Shown: piece by piece, positions 59,351 to 64,000 of the stretch | Layout: every line of letters starts with the position of its first letter | Position numbering within the stretch: the stretch's first letter is position 1 | Source: G963667145 sp963667145 | GTDB lineage: Bacteria; Cloacimonadota; Cloacimonadia; G963667145 | Length of the DNA: 64,000 nucleotides | Direction: 5' to 3' | Assembly (NCBI GenBank): GCA_963667145.1 | Contig: OY762943.1 | Coordinates: forward strand, 1,302,001 to 1,366,000 | Position numbers and translations under genes: made by a program | The notes under the pieces: generated by a model | Seen by the model: only the letters and a program-made list of their open reading frames with translations | Database searches by the model: none | Told to the model about the DNA's origin: nothing

Positions 59351-62176
59351 CTATTTTTTTAATTTCTCTTTCAGAAACTTGCCTGTAAAACTGTTTTCAC
59401 ACTTCATCACTTGCTCCACAGTGCCGGCAACCACCAACTCACCTCCACCATCTCCGCCATCGGGACCGAGGTCGATGATGTAGTCGCTTGCCGCTATCAC
59501 GTCCAGATTATGCTCGATAACAACAATCGTATTGCCCATATCCACCAAGCGATACAGCACTTGCAACAACTTGTTAATGTCCTCGAAGTGCAGTCCCGTG
59601 GTCGGTTCGTCCAAGAGATACAGCGTTTGTCCCGTGGAGACTTTGGATAGTTCCCGAGCCAATTTAATTCGCTGTGCCTCGCCACCAGAGAGAGTTGTGG
59701 AAGATTGACCGAGCTTGATGTAGTCCAAACCAACGTCCACAAGCGTCTGCAACTTCGTGCGAATGGACGGAATGTTGGCAAACAGCTCCAACGCCTTGGA
59801 AATCTCCAAATCCAAAACGTCAGCGATGTTGTGTTCTTTGTACTTCACTGTCAACGTCTGCTCGTTGTAACGCTTGCCGTGGCACACACTGCAAGGAACA
59901 AACACGTCAGGCAAAAAGTGCATTTCGATTTGGTTCACACCGTTGCCACCACAAGCCTCACAGCGTCCACCTTTCACATTAAAAGAAAATCTCCCTGCGT
60001 TAAATCCGTGCAACTTGGCAGATGGGAGCGACGCAAAGAGCTTGCGAATTTCGTCAAACACCTTGATGTAAGTTGCTGGATTGGAACGAGGCGTCCTCCC
60101 GATAGGCGACTGGTCGATGCTAATTACTTTGTCGAAATATTTTTCGCCTGTAATTTTCTCGAACTTGCCAATTGGATGTTTGCTACGGTTAATTTTGTTC
60201 GTTAGATACGGATAGACTATCTGATTAACCAGTGAAGACTTGCCTCCACCAGAAACTCCTGTAACACACGTGAACAAGCCCACAGGAAATTCGGCGTCGA
60301 TTTTCTTCAAATTGTTCTGCTCAGCACCAAACACTTTGAGCAACCTCTGGTCTTTCTTGCGTTTGCGAGCAGGCACTTCTATAGATTTGGCACCGCTGAG
60401 ATATTGCCCTGTGAGGGAAGCTGGGTTTTTCATTATCTCCTCGATGTTGCCCTGTGCCACCACTTCTCCGCCGTTGCAACCTGCCATAGGTCCAAAATCG
60501 ACTATCTGGTCGGAACTTTCCATCATCTCTTGGTCATGCTCCACCACCAGCACAGTGTTGCCAAGATTTTTCAGCTTCTGCAACATCCTGATAAGTGAAC
60601 GATTATCCCGCTGGTGCAGTCCGATGGAGGGCTCGTCCAAAATGTACATCACACCTACTAACCCGCTACCAATCTGACTGGCTAAGCGAATCCGCTGTGC
60701 CTCGCCACCAGAAAGAGTGGGGGCGGAGCGATTGAGGTTAAGATAGTGCAAACCGACTTCTCGCAAGAAAGTCAGTCGCTCTTTTATCTCCTTCAAAATC
60801 TCTTTGGCGATTTTTGCAACGTTGCCGATTAGGTTCAGATTTTCAAAATAGTCCAACGCTTTGGCGACTGACAATTGCACAATCTCGTCGATGTTGCGTC
60901 CCTCAAGCAACACAGCCAAACTCTTGGGATTGAGCTTCTTGCCATGGCAATGCGGACAAACTTCCTCGCCCATAAAACTGAGATAATACTTCCGCATATA
61001 CGACGAACTCGTGTTTTTCAGTCGTCTTTTCATTGCACTGACCAAACCCTCAAATCCGCTGTCAAAATTGTATTCACCCCGTTTGCTATTCCACACAACG
61101 TTGACGTTGGTGTCGTGTCCGTAGAGGATAGCATTTTTGACATTCTCGGGCAAATCTTTCCACGGAGTTTTGAGGCTAAAGTTCAAATTCTCTGCCAAAC
61201 CTTTTATCATCTGATAATCCAAATTGTTCGTTTTGTCTTTCAGCTCTTTCCAAGGCTTCACGGCTCCGTCCCACAGCGACAGATTTTCATCGGGAACAAT
61301 TTTTTTCGGGTCAAAATCGTACAAGATGCCAAGTCCGTTGCAATGCTCACACATACCAATCGGGCTGTTGAAGGAGAACGACTGAGGCGACAATTCTTCA
61401 AATCCAATTCCGCAATCGGAACACGAATTTTTCTCGGAAAGCACCTCGCTTTCCTGCAAATCAGGGTAGTCAACCTTGATAAATCCACCGCTCATTCGCA
61501 AAGCTGTTTCTATGGAATCTGCCAATCGTGAACGAATTTCGGGCTTTAGCACGAGCCTATCTACCACCACATCAATCGTATGCTTGCTCTTTTTGTCCAA
61601 AACAATCTCTTCCGACAAATCACGTATCGTCCCGTTAATCATTATTCGGGAAAATCCCTCGTTGCGAGCTTCGTCTATCTCTTTGACGTGCGTACCCTTT
61701 CTGTTTTTGACCAACGGAGCCAAAATTTGCAATTTGGTGCTTTCGTCCCTCTCATAAATATGAGCTATCATCTGGTCAACCGACTGACTACCAACGGGTT
61801 TACCACAAACGTGACAATGCTGTTTGCCAACCCGTGCAAACAGAAGTCGCAGGTAGTCGTAAATCTCCGTGATAGTTCCCACAGTGGAACGCGGATTTTT
61901 GGAAGAGGTTTTTTGCTCAATGGAAATCGCAGGCGACAGACCCTCGATGTAATCGACGTTCGGCTTCTCCATCTGTCCCAAAAACTGCCGTGCATAGCTA
62001 GACAAACTCTCCATGTAGCGACGCTGTCCCTCCGCAAAAAGAGTGTCAAAAGCCAACGAAGATTTCCCCGAGCCAGACACTCCCGTGAACACCACCAAAG
62101 CGTCTCTGGGAATAGTCAAATCGACATTCTTCAGGTTATGCTCTCCAGCTCCCTTAATGATAATTTTATCTTTCAT
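59351..62176 (-). CDS. uvrA: Excinuclease ABC subunit A
   Basis: 941 residues, full length. Damage-recognition ATPase of nucleotide-excision repair. Two ABC modules are seen, with Walker A motifs TGVSGSGKSSLAFDT and TGVSGGGKSSLVNQ and two LSGGEAQRI signatures. Zinc modules CSDCG...CEHC and CEACGGNG...CSVCHGKRY are complete. It lies downstream of amino-acid ABC genes and upstream of lysE. Confidence 0.98.
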   Translation of the reverse strand: MKDKIIIKGAGEHNLKNVDLTIPRDALVVFTGVSGSGKSSLAFDTLFAEGQRRYMESLSSYARQFLGQMEKPNVDYIEGLSPAISIEQKTSSKNPRSTVGTITEIYDYLRLLFARVGKQHCHVCGKPVGSQSVDQMIAHIYERDESTKLQILAPLVKNRKGTHVKEIDEARNEGFSRIMINGTIRDLSEEIVLDKKSKHTIDVVVDRLVLKPEIRSRLADSIETALRMSGGFIKVDYPDLQESEVLSEKNSCSDCGIGFEELSPQSFSFNSPIGMCEHCNGLGILYDFDPKKIVPDENLSLWDGAVKPWKELKDKTNNLDYQMIKGLAENLNFSLKTPWKDLPENVKNAILYGHDTNVNVVWNSKRGEYNFDSGFEGLVSAMKRRLKNTSSSYMRKYYLSFMGEEVCPHCHGKKLNPKSLAVLLEGRNIDEIVQLSVAKALDYFENLNLIGNVAKIAKEILKEIKERLTFLREVGLHYLNLNRSAPTLSGGEAQRIRLASQIGSGLVGVMYILDEPSIGLHQRDNRSLIRMLQKLKNLGNTVLVVEHDQEMMESSDQIVDFGPMAGCNGGEVVAQGNIEEIMKNPASLTGQYLSGAKSIEVPARKRKKDQRLLKVFGAEQNNLKKIDAEFPVGLFTCVTGVSGGGKSSLVNQIVYPYLTNKINRSKHPIGKFEKITGEKYFDKVISIDQSPIGRTPRSNPATYIKVFDEIRKLFASLPSAKLHGFNAGRFSFNVKGGRCEACGGNGVNQIEMHFLPDVFVPCSVCHGKRYNEQTLTVKYKEHNIADVLDLEISKALELFANIPSIRTKLQTLVDVGLDYIKLGQSSTTLSGGEAQRIKLARELSKVSTGQTLYLLDEPTTGLHFEDINKLLQVLYRLVDMGNTIVVIEHNLDVIAASDYIIDLGPDGGDGGGELVVAGTVEQVMKCENSFTGKFLKEKLKK

Positions 62177-62216
62177 AAAACTTCTTCTTATCTCCTACAA
62201 ATCTCTCCAACTGCCT

Positions 62217-62858
62217 CTAAATATAAACCGAATATTTCTTTTCCAATTTACCAAAAATATTCACTATCACTGATGTGAACACAAGGTACAAAGCTGCTGC
62301 CAAGATGAAGGGCAAGATGTTGAAATCTCGCGAAAATATCTCTTTAGCGGAGCGGAGCAAATCGCCCATTCCGATTATCGCTACCAGAGCTGTATCTTTC
62401 ACCAAAGTGATAGCTTCGTTGCAGGTCGCTGGCAACACCCTTCTGACGGTTTGCGGTAAAATCACTCGCTTCATCATTTGCCAATAGTTCATTCCCAGAG
62501 CCTTGGAAACCTCGTATTGTCCTTTGTCAATTGACTGGATGCCACCACGATATATCTCCGTGAAATACGCCGCATAATTGAAAACGAATGTGATGACCGC
62601 TGCCGTGAACGGTGTGAGGCTAATTCCAAAGATGGATAGCCCAAAATAGACGAAAAACAGTTGCAAAAGCAAGGGAGTTCCTCGCACAACCCACGTGTAA
62701 AATCCCACAATTTTGGCAATCAGTGGTCCAAGCGACAGTTTGCTCAAAGCGAACAAAATTCCCAAGGGGATAGCCAACAAAATGGTGATGGCGTACAAAC
62801 TGAGCGTGATGCCACACCCTTTGAGCAGATAGACAAAAGTGTCCAACAAATATTCCAC
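62217..62858 (-). CDS. Polar amino-acid ABC transporter permease, GTG start
   Basis: 213 residues from GTG 62858, since AAGGAG lies six bases upstream. Five transmembrane helices. GVVRGTPLLLQLFFVYFGL-like sequence (VVRGTPLLLQLFFVYFG) and EVSKALGMNYWQMMKRVILP form the HisM/GlnP-type signature. It pairs with the binding protein just upstream. No cognate ATPase gene is present in this cluster. Confidence 0.93.
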   Translation of the reverse strand: MEYLLDTFVYLLKGCGITLSLYAITILLAIPLGILFALSKLSLGPLIAKIVGFYTWVVRGTPLLLQLFFVYFGLSIFGISLTPFTAAVITFVFNYAAYFTEIYRGGIQSIDKGQYEVSKALGMNYWQMMKRVILPQTVRRVLPATCNEAITLVKDTALVAIIGMGDLLRSAKEIFSRDFNILPFILAAALYLVFTSVIVNIFGKLEKKYSVYI

Positions 62859-62881
62859 AACTAACTCCTTAAACAGTAAAC

Positions 62882-62928
62882 AAAACCGCCTATTCACTTC
62901 CGCAAAATCCAGAAATAAAATAGACGGT
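62882..62928 (-). terminator. Hairpin between amino-acid binding protein and permease genes
   Basis: On the minus strand ACCGTCTATT (62928-62919) pairs with AATAGGCGGT (62894-62885), one G-T pair, followed by TTTTGTTT. Likely a partial terminator. Confidence 0.6.
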
Positions 62929-62947
62929 CGTAAATATCAAATAAATC

Positions 62948-63733
62948 TTATTTCAAGAGGACAGACTCTCCGAACCACTTTTTGGAAATGCCGTCAGCAG
63001 TACCGTCATTCTTGAGCTCATCTATCGCAGCACTGAGTTTTTTCACGAACTCTGCGTCGCTTTTACGCATACCTACGCCATATTCCTCATGACCGAGGTT
63101 CTCTTCCAACACGGTGTAAATGCCGGGTTTCTTGGCGATGTAGTATCTTCCCACTATCTCGTCCACCACCACGGCATCAATTCTGCCAGCTTCCAAATCC
63201 AACAAAGCCTCAGTGTTGTTGGAATATTTTCTGACGTTCTTCAAACTGCTACTCACAGCTTGATTACCGTCAAGAGCTTTTTGGCTGGAAGAACCCATTT
63301 GCAATCCGACAACTTTGCCTTGCAAATCGCTAAGAGTTTGCACTTCGGAATCTTTTTGCACCACCACAATTTGTCTGTTCGCCATATACGCAGGAGAAAA
63401 AGCTATCTTCTCCTTTCTCTCATCGGTGATAGTCAGTCCATTCCAAATCACATCAATATCGCCTTTGTTCAGCGACATCACGATGCCGTCCCAATCGACA
63501 GGCTTGAACTCAGCTTTCAGCCCGAGTTTAGCCGCAGCGGCGTTCGCCAAATCTATATCGAAGCCGACAATCTCGCCGTTTTCTCCACGGAAGCCCATTG
63601 GTGGGAAGTTGTCGTCAAGCCCAACTACGAACACGCCCTCTTTTTTAATTCTGCTCCAAGAATCGCTGTCTTCCTTGCATCCGAAAGCAAAAAGCAATCC
63701 CAAAGCCAAAAAAATTGTTAAAATCTTTTTCAT
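62948..63733 (-). CDS. Amino-acid-binding lipoprotein (SBP family 3)
   Basis: 261 residues from ATG 63733, with AAGGAG eight bases upstream; the longer frame has no signal. Lipobox FAFGC (Cys19). VVGLDDNFPPMGFRGENGEI, VGFDIDLANAAAAKLG and IWNGLTITDERKEKIAFSPA are diagnostic of polar amino-acid-binding proteins. The ligand (Gln, His, Arg, Cys or other) cannot be told. Confidence 0.94.
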   Translation of the reverse strand: MKKILTIFLALGLLFAFGCKEDSDSWSRIKKEGVFVVGLDDNFPPMGFRGENGEIVGFDIDLANAAAAKLGLKAEFKPVDWDGIVMSLNKGDIDVIWNGLTITDERKEKIAFSPAYMANRQIVVVQKDSEVQTLSDLQGKVVGLQMGSSSQKALDGNQAVSSSLKNVRKYSNNTEALLDLEAGRIDAVVVDEIVGRYYIAKKPGIYTVLEENLGHEEYGVGMRKSDAEFVKKLSAAIDELKNDGTADGISKKWFGESVLLK

Positions 63734-64000
63734 TCTATTCACTCCTTTTAAATTAACTTCATCACATCTACTAATCGCAAAAAAAATACTAAACGAAAAA
63801 AGGTCAATCATAAGAATTTTTTTTTAATGAAGACTAAATTGGCTTAATTTTTCAGACTGGTTTTTCGCTTTTTAAATTATTCATTTTTATCCAAAAATGT
63901 CAAAAATTGTACAAAGGTATGCTATTAAAAAAAAACAAAATAAACAATTAAAAAAAATGTTGACTTTTTTACCCACCTTACCTCAGATGAGGATATAGTG
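63734..64000. other. Upstream region at window end
   Basis: No gene seen. It carries the ribosome-binding site of the binding-protein gene, a TTGACC box on the minus strand near 63805, a long A/T-rich stretch, and a plus-strand TTGAC near 63960 with a small hairpin CCTCA-GA-TGAGG (63981-63992). This may be the promoter of a gene beyond the window. Confidence 0.3.

Noticed and set aside
1..64000. tRNA, rRNA or other standard RNA genes
   Set aside because: No cloverleaf-like sequence with a TTCRA-type arm or rRNA-like stretch was found in the gaps.

Overview
The window reads as a low-GC, Gram-negative-type bacterium, probably an anaerobe. Evidence for an outer membrane is indirect: a TamB-like protein, a LolD-type ABC ATPase and several lipoproteins with clear lipoboxes. 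Evidence for an anaerobic or fermentative life is the two membrane polyferredoxins and the heavy use of binding-protein transporters (betaine, nucleoside, TRAP, amino acid). I cannot name the phylum. The ribosomal gene order, zinc-ribbon S14, BspA-like lipoproteins and frequent TTG/GTG starts fit several poorly cultured lineages.

Layout. 1-2278: 3' part of a cation:proton antiporter with a PTS-EIIA-like tail, overlapped by an Smr-domain gene. 2279-8318: an accessory, repeat-rich stretch with a DUF1097 membrane protein, an IS5-type transposase next to the 3' remnant of another gene, and two lipoprotein genes that share a ~650-bp leader-plus-upstream repeat. 8319-9095: fabI, divergent from the main operon. 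9356-24752: an unbroken tuf-S10-spc-alpha ribosomal operon, including secY, map, infA and rpoA, closed by a clear terminator.

24858-33318: housekeeping genes. These are a flippase-like membrane protein, a flavoprotein, mgtE with a phosphoesterase, nfo-ispF, a DMT exporter with panE, and the first polyferredoxin. 33315-36900: an AT-rich unknown membrane protein, a YbaK deacylase, a second polyferredoxin, a small inserted segment (tiny lipoprotein plus GNAT acetyltransferase) bounded by 21-bp direct repeats, and a Qnr-like pentapeptide-repeat protein. 37164-49502: a transport block with proVWX, csaA, a BMP-type nucleoside ABC operon containing a CodA-like amidohydrolase, and a TRAP dctPQM operon.

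49733-58305: a tightly overlapping run yhaM-walJ-lolD-tamB-comEC (RNA/DNA processing, envelope, DNA uptake). 58347-63733, on the minus strand: an amino-acid ABC binding protein and permease, uvrA, a LysE exporter and a DUF3795 protein.

A recurring feature is a terminator-like hairpin directly after a solute-binding-protein gene and before its permease or partner genes (BMP, TRAP and amino-acid operons). This would let the binding protein be made in excess. No tRNA, rRNA, CRISPR array or prophage was seen. I did not find a clear-cut new defence or biosynthetic system. The most unusual structures are the shared promoter/leader cassette of the two lipoprotein genes, the palindromic repeat family around it, and a CodA-like protein in which the catalytic Glu is Gln.
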